Positions 30,232 through 42,639 of a stretch of 64,000 nt of DNA are shown piece by piece. Under the pieces are notes generated by a model. The model was not told the origin of the DNA. It did no database searches and saw only the letters and a list, made by a program, of their open reading frames with translations. Origin of the DNA: an uncultured Synechococcus sp. (GTDB lineage Bacteria > Cyanobacteriota > Cyanobacteriia > PCC-6307 > Cyanobiaceae); NCBI GenBank assembly GCA_937930135.1, contig CALGVO010000186.1:26446-90445 (forward strand). The letters are read 5' to 3'. Position 1 is the first letter of the stretch, and each line of letters opens with the position of its first letter. Made by a program: the position numbers and the translations under genes.

Positions 30232-31989
30232 TCAGACGGCGGCGATCGGCAGCCGCCAGCCTGTGCCGAAAGCCTGACGGCTCACCTTCAATAGCGGCGG
30301 CGCCTGGCGTCGTTTGAATTCGGCTCGGCGGAACAGGCGCAGCACCCGGGTGACCGTGTCGGGGGCATGGCCCCGCTGCAGTAACGCCTCCTCACCACAA
30401 TGCTCTTCGATCAGGTCGCGCAGCAGCGGATCGAGCACGGCGTAATCGGGCAGAGAATCGCTGTCTTTCTGGTCGGGCTTCAATTCGGCGCTGGGGGGTT
30501 TCTCCCGGATGGCGCGCCCCACCAGTTCGCCGCTGGCCGGCAGCCCCAGCTCGCTGCGGCATGCCTGGCTGGCGGGATTGTCGAGCCAGTCGCAGAGCGC
30601 GAAGACGGTCGATTTGTAGAGGTCACCGATCACCGCCAGGCCTCCGTTCATGTCGCCATAGAGGGTGCAATACCCCACTGCCAGTTCCGACTTGTTGCCG
30701 GTGGAGAGCAGCAACTGCCCCTGCTGGTTGGCCACGGCCATCAATAGGGTGCCGCGGATACGCGACTGGAGATTCTCGGCGGTTACATCCGCTGGCGGAC
30801 CATGGAGCACCGGCGTCAGTGTGGCAGCGAAGCTGGCCATGAGCGCCTCGATTGGTGTGGTGTCGGTGTGGAGGCCCAGCCGTTGCGCTAAAGCGTCGGC
30901 ATCCTCGATCGAGCCCCTGGAGCTCCAGGGGGAGGGCATCAGCAGGGCCTGCACCCGATCGGCCCCGAGGGCAGCGCAGGCGATCACGGCCACCAGGGCG
31001 GAATCGATGCCTCCACTGAGGCCGAGCAGGGCGCGCTGGAAGCCACATTTGCCGGCGTAATCGTGCACCCCCAGCACCAGAGCGCGGAGCAGTTGCTCTT
31101 CGCGGTTCATGACGACGTGATCGCGCCTGGTCGCTGAGGGACCTTTGGGGCTGAGCTCAGAAGCGGCGGGAGTGCTGCCGGCATCCCAGAGGTCCAGGGC
31201 TTCCTTGCAGATCGGCAGCTGCAGGGCGAGCGTGGGTGCGGCCTGATCTTCCTCCCTGGGGCGGTCGATCACAAAGCTGCCGCCATCAAAGATCAGCTCA
31301 TCGTTGCCGCCCACCTGATTCACATAGATCACCGGGCAGTTGAGGCGGGCGGCGGCCCGAGCGGCCAGCTCGCGGCGCAGGGGGGATTTCTTCTGGGCGA
31401 ACGGGGAGGCGGAAAGATTGAGCAGCAGATCCACGCCGAGCGGTTCGAGGGCCGCCACAGGATCGGGGCCTGTGAGCCGCTGGTTCTGGAGCGCGGGCTC
31501 CACCCAGAGGTCTTCGCAGATGGTGAGTCCCAGACGCCAGGACTGCCCGGCCAGGTTGAGGGTCAGGCAGGAGGGGCCGCTGGCGGCCCGGAAGTAGCGG
31601 CTTTCATCAAACACGTCGTAGCTGGGGAGCAGCTGTTTGCGGCCCACCACCCGCCACCGTCCCCCCTGGATCAAGGCCACGGCATTGAACAGATGGGGCA
31701 GAGCGCTGTCGCCGGCCGGTTCCACCACGCCCACCAGAACGGCCAGCGCCGGGGCGAGGTCGTGCAGGTCTTGGCTCAGCTGGTCCATTACCGTCTGTTG
31801 CTGCGCCACCCCTCTGGGGTTGAGCAACAGGTCGCGCGGCGGATAGCCCCAGAGCGAGAGTTCCGGCGTCAGCAGCAGATCCGCCGGTTCGCCCTGTTGC
31901 TGGCTCTGTTGGCAGGCGGCGAAGATGCGCGCGGCATTGCCAGGTAGATCGCCCACCAGTGGATTGATCTGGGCCAGGGCGATGCGCAT
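30232..31989 (-). CDS. nadE: glutamine-dependent NAD+ synthetase
   Basis: 585 residues with two domains: an N-terminal nitrilase-like glutaminase (about 1-270; MRIALAQINPLVGDLPGNA, LLTPELSLWGYPP, and nucleophile Cys in GLTICEDLWVEPA) and a C-terminal ATP-pyrophosphatase (LLGLSGGIDSALVAVIA). It amidates nicotinate adenine dinucleotide in the last step of NAD synthesis. It follows nadD directly (6 bases), placing two consecutive NAD-pathway enzymes together. Confidence 0.96.
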   Translation of the reverse strand: MRIALAQINPLVGDLPGNAARIFAACQQSQQQGEPADLLLTPELSLWGYPPRDLLLNPRGVAQQQTVMDQLSQDLHDLAPALAVLVGVVEPAGDSALPHLFNAVALIQGGRWRVVGRKQLLPSYDVFDESRYFRAASGPSCLTLNLAGQSWRLGLTICEDLWVEPALQNQRLTGPDPVAALEPLGVDLLLNLSASPFAQKKSPLRRELAARAAARLNCPVIYVNQVGGNDELIFDGGSFVIDRPREEDQAAPTLALQLPICKEALDLWDAGSTPAASELSPKGPSATRRDHVVMNREEQLLRALVLGVHDYAGKCGFQRALLGLSGGIDSALVAVIACAALGADRVQALLMPSPWSSRGSIEDADALAQRLGLHTDTTPIEALMASFAATLTPVLHGPPADVTAENLQSRIRGTLLMAVANQQGQLLLSTGNKSELAVGYCTLYGDMNGGLAVIGDLYKSTVFALCDWLDNPASQACRSELGLPASGELVGRAIREKPPSAELKPDQKDSDSLPDYAVLDPLLRDLIEEHCGEEALLQRGHAPDTVTRVLRLFRRAEFKRRQAPPLLKVSRQAFGTGWRLPIAAV

Positions 31990-31995
31990 GGATCT

Positions 31996-32580
31996 TCAGC
32001 CCGAGCCGGGGGCAAAACCATAGAAATTGTGCTTCAGCAGCAGGGGGTGCAGGGCCGCTGGAATCTGGTCCGCGGCCGGCCGTTGCCGGATGCTCGAACT
32101 GGCCGTTGCTGGAATCGTGAGCGGCAAGATCTCCACCTGGCCGCCCAGGTTGCGCAGTTGATCGAGATCCTGGTGCTGGATCGGCCATCCTTGGCGGGGC
32201 ACGATCACCAGCCGGCAGCGTTGCAGCAGCGATGCCGCGTCTTTCCAGTGGGGGATCTGGCCAGTGAGGTCACTGCCCACCACAAAGCTGAGGGGGCAAC
32301 CGGGCCAGCGCGCTTCGGCGCGTTGCAGGGTGGTGATCGCATACGGGCTGCTGAGCTCCTGCACCAGCTGCAACTGGGGGGCCTGCATCGACCGCACGAG
32401 GGTGCTGAGCAATTCGAGGCGCTGCTCCAGGGGGATGGCGTGCTGCTTGGAGGGGTTGTCGCTCGCCCAGGTGGCCACCTGGGCAAAGCGATGGGTCAGT
32501 CCCTCCAGCAGGGCCTGATGCCCGCAGGTGGGCGGATCGGCGCTGGTGCCGAACAGGGCAAGGCCAGGATCTGCCGTCAT
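31996..32580 (-). CDS. nadD: nicotinate-nucleotide adenylyltransferase
   Basis: 194 residues from the ATG at 32580, which overlaps the stop of the upstream GTPase (ATGA). The nucleotidyltransferase motif appears as LALFGTSADPPTCGHQALLE, with Thr-Cys-Gly-His in place of the usual T/H-x-G-H, and a SSSIRQR-type ISxTxxR motif near the C-terminus. It converts nicotinate mononucleotide to NaAD, the substrate of the adjacent NadE. Confidence 0.93.
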   Translation of the reverse strand: MTADPGLALFGTSADPPTCGHQALLEGLTHRFAQVATWASDNPSKQHAIPLEQRLELLSTLVRSMQAPQLQLVQELSSPYAITTLQRAEARWPGCPLSFVVGSDLTGQIPHWKDAASLLQRCRLVIVPRQGWPIQHQDLDQLRNLGGQVEILPLTIPATASSSIRQRPAADQIPAALHPLLLKHNFYGFAPGSG

Positions 32581-33923
32581 GGCAGCAGCTCTCGCAGGCC
32601 GCTCCGATCCCGGCGCTGGGGCCACGCCATCAGAAGTCTCCCCAGCGTGGCGTCCTGCCAGGCGAGCCGTTTCAGCAGGCTGGTGGGCTGTGGTTGGCTC
32701 CGCCGGCCTCGGCCCCGTTGCTCCAGCAGCCAGTGAGCGGTGAGTCGCCCGGTGCGGCGGGTGGTGTGGACGGCCAGAACCGCCTGGGCCATGGCCACCG
32801 GTGCCGCTGGCGCCAGGGAGAGCCCGGCCGTGAATGGGGCCGCCACCAGCAGCAGCTGGCGGACACCGCTGAGGGCTACCTGAATGCCCAGTTGGGCCCC
32901 GCCGATCAGGGCGTTGTGGCCGGAGAGCCGCTGCAGCAGCCGGCGGGCGGCGGGTCCCCCCATGGGCAGGTCATAAAGCTGGCAGAGCTGCACCACCAGG
33001 GCCGTGTCGCAGGCGAGACCTCCGGCCAGGTCCAGCAGCACCAAGGGATTGGCGGCGACACCCGCCGCCTTGAGGGCGGCGTAGCGACCGATCAGTCCCT
33101 GGGCCGCCTGACGCCTGCGCTTCAGGCGACCAGCCTCGAGCGCCTGTTGCAGTCGTTCCGCCTGGCGCAAGGCGTTGAGGGCGAGCAGGGCCGGCCCCTG
33201 CGCCTCCAGCCACTGCTGCAGGCCTGTGGCCAGCGCCGCGATCCGGGCGGCCATGGCCCGGCTGCGCACCCGGCCGTCCTCCAGCCGCACCGCCTGACGC
33301 GGTGCGGCGGCCACCGCCACGGGGGCGACCATGCCGTTGGGGAGTCGCCGCTGGATGCTTTGCAGCAAGGCGTCGAGCTCGTGTGGGGGCCAGCAATCGC
33401 TGCGGTTGAGTACCGGCAGCACGGGTTTGCCGCCGTCGCGCAGGGCCTCGAGGGCCTCCAGCTCCACACGGGTGATGTCGCCATCCAGCACCAACAACAC
33501 CAGATCGGCCTGCAGCGCCACCCGAGCGGCCAGCCGGGCCCGTCCGGCGGCGGCGACCTCATCGATGCCTGGAGTGTCCACCAGATCCACGCCCGTCAGC
33601 CCCGGCACAGCGATCGGCCAGGGCACGGCCTGCTGTTGGCGGGTGCAGCCATGGGCCACGTCGGTGGCCAGCACTGCCTCCCCCACCAACGCATTCACAA
33701 GGCTCGATTTCCCCACACCCACACGCCCGAACACCGCCACCCGCAGCCGTCGCTGAGCCAGCCGATCGAGTTGGCGTTCCAGCGCCTTGAGGTTGCCGGC
33801 CAGCAGCGTGGTTTCCCTCGGGGTGAGGTGCAGCTCCGCACGCCACTGCTCCAGCAGCTGCAGGCAACGTTTCAGGGTGGATGGCCCGCCTTCGCAGGTA
33901 TGGGTGGGATCGCTGGCTCTCAT
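32577..33923 (-). CDS. Era-like GTPase with C-terminal DUF697-like membrane region
   Basis: 448 residues from the ATG at 33923 (overlapping the upstream stop, ATGA). GTPase motifs: G1 GRVGVGKSS near 65-75, G3 DLVDTPGIDE, G4 NRSD. An N-terminal helical stretch and a C-terminal half rich in Ala/Leu/Gly (GGAQLGIQVALSGVRQLLLV; APFTAGLSLAPAAPVAMAQA) suggest membrane association, as in cyanobacterial DUF697-type GTPases. Role unknown. It lies inside a chain of overlapping genes with a CNNM transporter and nadD-nadE. Confidence 0.82.
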   Translation of the reverse strand: MRASDPTHTCEGGPSTLKRCLQLLEQWRAELHLTPRETTLLAGNLKALERQLDRLAQRRLRVAVFGRVGVGKSSLVNALVGEAVLATDVAHGCTRQQQAVPWPIAVPGLTGVDLVDTPGIDEVAAAGRARLAARVALQADLVLLVLDGDITRVELEALEALRDGGKPVLPVLNRSDCWPPHELDALLQSIQRRLPNGMVAPVAVAAAPRQAVRLEDGRVRSRAMAARIAALATGLQQWLEAQGPALLALNALRQAERLQQALEAGRLKRRRQAAQGLIGRYAALKAAGVAANPLVLLDLAGGLACDTALVVQLCQLYDLPMGGPAARRLLQRLSGHNALIGGAQLGIQVALSGVRQLLLVAAPFTAGLSLAPAAPVAMAQAVLAVHTTRRTGRLTAHWLLEQRGRGRRSQPQPTSLLKRLAWQDATLGRLLMAWPQRRDRSGLRELLP

Positions 33924-34933
33924 TCCGGTATCCCCACGCTCGCACCCTTGCGCCACCAGCCGGCTAGCACCGCCAGCACCGCATCGGCACCGATCACGCC
34001 CACAAAGCCGCCGAACTCATCCACTACCACGCGCACACCACTGTTGTCGCGTCGGAAGCTGGTGAGCAAGCGGTCGGCCCGAATCATCTCGGGCACGAAC
34101 TCCACCGGCTCGCAGAGATCAGCGGCGCTGAGCTGACCACGCTGCTCCAGCAGGGCTTTCAGCAGCTGGTCGCGGCTGGCCACCCCGAGCACCCGATCCA
34201 CCTCGGCGCCGAGCACCACCCACCAGGCCGAGGGGTTCGCCAGCAGCTGGGGGCGGAGGGCTTCCAGTGTTGCCGCACCCTCCAGGGTGGGTGCGGCCAC
34301 GCGGGGGGTCATCAGATCCCTGGCGGTGAGGTCATTGAGTTGGAACACCTTGGCGATCATCGCCGCCTCATCGGCTTCGATCTGTCCTTTCTGGGAGCCG
34401 AGGCGTGCCAGCAGCCGGATTTCGTTCTCGTCGGTGCTGATTTCGTTCTCTTCACTGATCGCCGGCAGCAAGCGCTCCAGCAGCAGCACCAGGGGGCGCA
34501 TCAGCACCCCGAGCCAGTGCAGCACCGGCGCGCTGGCCAGGGCCACGGGGAGGGCGAGACGGGTGCCGATCGCCTTGGGAAGAATTTCACCCAGCAGAAT
34601 CACCAGCACGGTGAGGGCCACTGAAAACAGCGGCAGGGCCACGTCGCTGAACTGGTTTTTCTGAAACACCCAGGCGGCGTAGCCGCCGAGCATCATGCTG
34701 CCGAAAATGTTGAAGCCGTTGTTGGCGATCACCAACACCGAGAGGGTGCGGCCGAGGCGTTGACGCAACTGGGCCAGCCGTCGTGCCCCCGCTGGCGGGC
34801 CTGTCCGTGCGGCCAGCTCGTGCACGCGCACGGGATTGACCGTGAGCAGGGCCGCTTCAACCCCCGAGCAGACGGCGGATCCTGCCAGCACCACCAGCAC
34901 CATCAACAGCAGGATCAGCAGGTCGGTGGTCAT
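33920..34933 (-). CDS. CNNM/CorC-family transporter (DUF21 plus CBS domains)
   Basis: 337 residues. The N-terminal DUF21 membrane domain (about 1-175) has LLILLLMVLVVLAGSAVCSG with the conserved CSGxEAAL turn and further spans (IANNGFNIFGSMMLGGY). A CBS-domain pair follows from about 195 (LTARDLMTPRVAAPTL; DRVLGVASRDQLL; VVDEFGGFVGVIG). Family members move Mg2+ or other cations. It is the first gene of a tightly overlapping cluster; its ATG is about 50 bases from the divergent pepP start. Confidence 0.9.
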   Translation of the reverse strand: MTTDLLILLLMVLVVLAGSAVCSGVEAALLTVNPVRVHELAARTGPPAGARRLAQLRQRLGRTLSVLVIANNGFNIFGSMMLGGYAAWVFQKNQFSDVALPLFSVALTVLVILLGEILPKAIGTRLALPVALASAPVLHWLGVLMRPLVLLLERLLPAISEENEISTDENEIRLLARLGSQKGQIEADEAAMIAKVFQLNDLTARDLMTPRVAAPTLEGAATLEALRPQLLANPSAWWVVLGAEVDRVLGVASRDQLLKALLEQRGQLSAADLCEPVEFVPEMIRADRLLTSFRRDNSGVRVVVDEFGGFVGVIGADAVLAVLAGWWRKGASVGIPE

Positions 34934-34986
34934 GCCGGGGTGCTTTGCCTGCCATCCTGACGGTTCCCTGTCACTCTGTCTCCGCC

Positions 34987-36321
34987 GTGATCGACCAGCA
35001 GCGTCATGCCCAGCGACGTGAGCGCTGTTTCGCTGAGCTCGGTGGTGCGGCCGCGGTGATCCCGGCGGCGACGCTGGTCACACACCATGCCGATTGCGAG
35101 TGGCCGTTCCGGCAGGACAGCGACTTCTGGTATCTCACCGGATTCGACGAACCCGATGCGGTGGCGCTGCTGTTGCCCCACCGAGCGGAGGGTGAGCGCT
35201 ACGTGCTGTTTGTGAATCCGCGCGAGCCCGGTGCCGAGGTGTGGACCGGGCGGCGCTGGGGCTGTGAGGGAGCGGTGGAGCACTACGGGGCGGACATCGC
35301 CCACCCCCGCGATGAGCTGGAACAACGCCTGCCGGAGTATCTCAAGGGTGCGGAGGGCATCGCCTTTCGGGTCGGGCGGCATCCCGCCGTGGAACCCCTG
35401 GTGCTGAAGGCCTGGGCCCAGCAGCTGGATCGGGCGCCGCGCAGTGGTGCAGCGGCCCTGGGGTTGGTGGCTCCCTGCCCGATGCTGCATCGGCTGCGAT
35501 TGCGCAAGGAGCCGGAGGAGCTGGTGCGTCTGCGGCAGGCCTGCCGCATTTCGGCGGAGGCCCATGAGCTGGCCCGCGCTGCTGTGGAGCCGGGGATGGG
35601 CGAACGACAGGTGCAGGCCCTGATCGAACAGCATTTTCTCGCCGCCGGGGCCCGCGGGCCGGCCTACAGCTCGATCGTGGCCGGTGGCGACAACGCCTGC
35701 GTGCTCCATTACATCGACAATCGGGATCTCTTGCGTGACGGAGATCTGCTGCTGATCGACGCAGGCTGTTCCCTTCCCGATTACTACAACGGCGACATCA
35801 CCCGCACTTTTCCAGTGAACGGGCGCTTCCGTGCGGAGCAGCGGCAGCTGTATGAACTGGTGCTGTCGGCCCAGGAGGCCGCAGTGGCGGCGGTGCAACC
35901 GGGTGCGACCGCGGAGCATGTGCATCAGACCGCCCTGCGGCAGCTGGTGGAGGGCTTGCTGGAGCTCGGCCTGCTGCGCGGCGACGTCGACAGCGTGATT
36001 GAGCAGGGCGCCTATCGCCACCTCTACATGCACCGCACCGGCCATTGGCTCGGGTTGGATGTGCACGATGTGGGGGCCTATCGCCTCGGTGAGCATCCGG
36101 TGGAACTGGAGCCGGGCATGGTGCTCACGGTGGAACCGGGGCTCTACGTGAGCGATCGCTTGCCCGTGCCTGAGGGGCAGCCGGCGATCGAGGAGCGCTG
36201 GAAGGGTATCGGCATCCGCATCGAGGATGATGTGGCCGTGCGCGATCGCGCTGAGGTGGCCTGCGGCCATGAGGTGCTCACGTCCGCAGCCGCCAAGAGC
36301 CTGGCGGCGATGGAGCGCTGA
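34987..36321 (+). CDS. pepP: Xaa-Pro aminopeptidase (aminopeptidase P)
   Basis: 444 residues from the GTG at 34987 (VIDQQRHAQRRERCF), which fits the family N-terminus; an earlier TTG (34945) would overlap the divergent promoter region. The pita-bread metallopeptidase ligands are visible: Asp pair in LIDAGCSLPDYYNGDITRTF, His in MHRTGHWLGLDVHD, and Glu residues in VLTVEPGLY and GIRIEDDV. It removes N-terminal residues preceding proline, using two metal ions. Confidence 0.94.
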   Translation: MIDQQRHAQRRERCFAELGGAAAVIPAATLVTHHADCEWPFRQDSDFWYLTGFDEPDAVALLLPHRAEGERYVLFVNPREPGAEVWTGRRWGCEGAVEHYGADIAHPRDELEQRLPEYLKGAEGIAFRVGRHPAVEPLVLKAWAQQLDRAPRSGAAALGLVAPCPMLHRLRLRKEPEELVRLRQACRISAEAHELARAAVEPGMGERQVQALIEQHFLAAGARGPAYSSIVAGGDNACVLHYIDNRDLLRDGDLLLIDAGCSLPDYYNGDITRTFPVNGRFRAEQRQLYELVLSAQEAAVAAVQPGATAEHVHQTALRQLVEGLLELGLLRGDVDSVIEQGAYRHLYMHRTGHWLGLDVHDVGAYRLGEHPVELEPGMVLTVEPGLYVSDRLPVPEGQPAIEERWKGIGIRIEDDVAVRDRAEVACGHEVLTSAAAKSLAAMER

Positions 36322-36344
36322 GCGGCGATCTCACAATCTGGCGG

Positions 36345-36499
36345 TCACACAACCTGCAGGGCAACCCACACCACCCCCACCGTGAGCAGCATCGGGCTGA
36401 CCAGCATCAGCAAACCGTGATGCAGCGCACTTCGGGATTCGGATCCCGCCTCAGGCGCATGGGACATGTCCCTGCGCAACACGCTCCAAGGCCTTCCGT

Positions 36500-36503
<4 letters not shown>
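36345..36503 (-). CDS. small membrane protein (52 aa), ATGA-coupled to the HAD gene
   Basis: The ATG (36503) overlaps the TGA of the upstream HAD hydrolase (ATGA). The product begins MNGRPWSVLRRDMSH and ends with a single membrane span LLMLVSPMLLTVGVVWVALQVV, so the protein probably inserts with its C-terminus in the membrane. It converges with pepP. Overlap and a clean hydrophobic span support a real gene; no family is recognised. Confidence 0.6.
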
Positions 36504-37891
<1,388 letters not shown>

Positions 37892-37947
37892 GGTTGGGTT
37901 GCCATTGCCTCTTGGGTACAGATCGACACAAGCGGACCATGTCATGA

Positions 37948-37969
37948 CCGCCCTTTCGGGCGGTTTTTT
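37948..37969 (+). terminator. terminator of PSRP-3 gene
   Basis: CCGCCC (37948-37953), TTTC loop, GGGCGG (37958-37963), then six T residues. Located 57 bases past the PSRP-3 stop. Confidence 0.93.
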
Positions 37970-37993
37970 GATGGCTGATCGCGACCCGCGGGC

Positions 37994-38017
37994 AAAAAAA
38001 ATCTCCCCGGAGGGAGA
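37994..38017 (-). terminator. terminator of atpD-atpC
   Basis: On the minus strand: TCTCCC (38012-38017) pairs with GGGAGA (38002-38007) around a 4-base loop, followed by eight T residues (A run at 37994-38001). About 40 bases beyond the epsilon stop. Confidence 0.92.
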
Positions 38018-38056
38018 CGCGTCTGGCACTTGAACGGAGACGACGATTGGATGAAA

Positions 38057-38458
38057 TTATTTAGCTGCCTGAACGCGGGCGCGGGCCCGATCGAGGGTCT
38101 GCTGTGCCTTCACCTTCTCTGGAGACGGTGACTGACCTTCCATGCGAGTCACGGTTGCTCGGGCTTGTTCCAGTTCGGCTTCAGCTTCACTGGCATTGAT
38201 GCAGCTGCCCAGTTCCGCCGAATTCACGAGCACCGTCACTTCATCAGCTTCCACTTCGGCAAAGCCTCCCATCAACGCGATGGATTGCCAGCCATTGGTG
38301 TCGCGGACGCGCAACACCCCCACATCCAGAGCCGCAAGCAACGACACATGGCCTGGGAGGATACCGAGCTGACCGGTGGTGCTGGGGAGGATCACCTCAT
38401 CAGCACGTCCATCAAAAACGTTCTGGTCTGGGGCCAGAACGCGAAGGGTGAGTGACAT
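38057..38458 (-). CDS. atpC: ATP synthase F1 subunit epsilon
   Basis: 133 residues: N-terminal beta sandwich MSLTLRVLAPDQNVFDGRAD then two C-terminal helices (EAEAELEQARATVTRMEGQ, LDRARARVQAAK) that can inhibit rotation. It binds gamma and the c-ring. It follows atpD by 71 bases on the same strand, the usual separate beta-epsilon locus of cyanobacteria. Called atpE in cyanobacterial naming. Confidence 0.97.
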   Translation of the reverse strand: MSLTLRVLAPDQNVFDGRADEVILPSTTGQLGILPGHVSLLAALDVGVLRVRDTNGWQSIALMGGFAEVEADEVTVLVNSAELGSCINASEAEAELEQARATVTRMEGQSPSPEKVKAQQTLDRARARVQAAK

Positions 38459-38529
38459 GAACCTTGAATCGGAGGGATGAGCGGACGAGGGATCGCAATC
38501 AAGGGGTGTACATCACACCCCCCAACCGA

Positions 38530-40137
<1,608 letters not shown>

Positions 40138-40150
40138 TCAGAGGCATAGG

Positions 40151-40177
40151 TTGGCACTCGTCGGCCCCGAGTGCCAG
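40151..40177 (+). promoter_or_regulatory. CIRCE operator upstream of groES
   Basis: TTGGCACTC (40151-40159), 9-base spacer, GAGTGCCAG (40169-40177): an inverted repeat with the exact N9 spacing of CIRCE (consensus TTAGCACTC-N9-GAGTGCTAA), arms matching each other at 8 of 9 positions. It lies 54 bases before the groES ATG. HrcA is known to bind CIRCE and repress groESL until heat stress. Confidence 0.92.
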
Positions 40178-40231
40178 CTCGTGCCGGCCCGTGGCGCCTC
40201 GCGCCTCCTGTTCCTGCTCCTGCATTCACCC

Positions 40232-40543
40232 ATGGCAGCTGTTTCCCTCAGCGTCTCCACCGTCAAACCCCTTGGAGATCGCGTTTTCGTCAAAGTGTCT
40301 GAGTCGGAGGAGAAGACCGCCGGTGGCATCCTTCTGCCCGATACCGCCAAGGAAAAGCCCCAGGTGGGCGAGGTGGTCCAGGTGGGTCCCGGTAAGCGCA
40401 ATGACGACGGCTCCCGCCAGGCTCCTGAAGTCGGCGTTGGCGACAAGGTGCTCTACAGCAAGTACGCCGGTACCGACATCAAGCTCGGCAGCGATGAGTA
40501 TGTGCTGCTGTCCGAGAAGGACATTCTCGCCGTCGTGGACTGA
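40232..40543 (+). CDS. groES: co-chaperonin GroES
   Basis: 103 residues from the ATG at 40232 ([20 protein letters not shown]). The mobile loop [17 protein letters not shown] and the [15 protein letters not shown] roof segment are typical. GroES caps GroEL to enclose folding substrates. The CIRCE site upstream implies HrcA control, and groEL follows after 87 bases. Confidence 0.97.
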   Translation: MAAVSLSVSTVKPLGDRVFVKVSESEEKTAGGILLPDTAKEKPQVGEVVQVGPGKRNDDGSRQAPEVGVGDKVLYSKYAGTDIKLGSDEYVLLSEKDILAVVD

Positions 40544-40618
40544 GGGTTTTGCCCCACAGGCTTAGCCCTCGCGGCGAAAGCCTGATTGTTTGACTGACCG
40601 TTTTCACATCCTCATTAA

Positions 40619-42265
<1,647 letters not shown>

Positions 42266-42294
42266 TCGAAGGTTTCGCAACGATCAACAGTTCA

Positions 42295-42319
42295 CCCCCG
42301 CTGCGGCGGGGGTTTTTTT
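42295..42319 (+). terminator. terminator of groES-groEL
   Basis: CCCCCGC (42295-42301), TGCG loop, GCGGGGG (42306-42312), then seven T residues. 29 bases after the groEL stop. Confidence 0.95.
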
Positions 42320-42361
42320 ATGCCGACTGTTTCATGCCAACCGCTTCATGCCCATTGCTTG
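42320..42361 (+). repeat. three imperfect tandem 14-base repeats
   Basis: ATGCCGACTGTTTC (42320-42333), ATGCCAACCGCTTC (42334-42347) and ATGCCCATTGCTTG (42348-42361) lie end to end between the groEL terminator and the secG stop. Each begins ATGCC and shares a pyrimidine-rich end. No coding or regulatory role is evident. Confidence 0.6.
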
Positions 42362-42397
42362 GTTTTCGAGTGGCGCGAAGCCTTGCGCCGAGGGGCG

Positions 42398-42628
42398 TCA
42401 GCGAAGCCAGCCAGCACTCAGGATCACCGCCAGGCTGAGGAAGATCGCCAGGCAGGTCCAGGTGAAGCGGTTCAGCGTGGCTTCAGCACTGCTGGCGCTG
42501 GTGAACATCGAGCTGCCGCTGGCGGCCAGCCCTCCCATGCCATCGCCCTTAGGGCTATGCAGCAGCACGAGCAGGATGAGCAGCACGCCACTGCTGATCC
42601 AGATCCAGGAGAGAACGGAGGTGAGCAT
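42398..42628 (-). CDS. secG: preprotein translocase subunit SecG
   Basis: 76 residues with two membrane spans: ISSGVLLILLVLLHSPKGDG and FTWTCLAIFLSLAVILSAGWL, joined by the Gly/Ser-rich loop GMGGLAASGSSMFTS. SecG assists SecYE in protein export across plasma and thylakoid membranes. It follows gpmI by 11 bases on the same strand. A GC hairpin at 42372-42389 past its stop has no T run and is a poor terminator. Confidence 0.93.
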   Translation of the reverse strand: MLTSVLSWIWISSGVLLILLVLLHSPKGDGMGGLAASGSSMFTSASSAEATLNRFTWTCLAIFLSLAVILSAGWLR

Positions 42629-42639
42629 GGAATGGGGGA

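Noticed and set aside
42372..42389. GC hairpin past the secG stop as a terminator
   Set aside because: The 7-bp stem includes a G-T pair and no T run follows on the minus strand.
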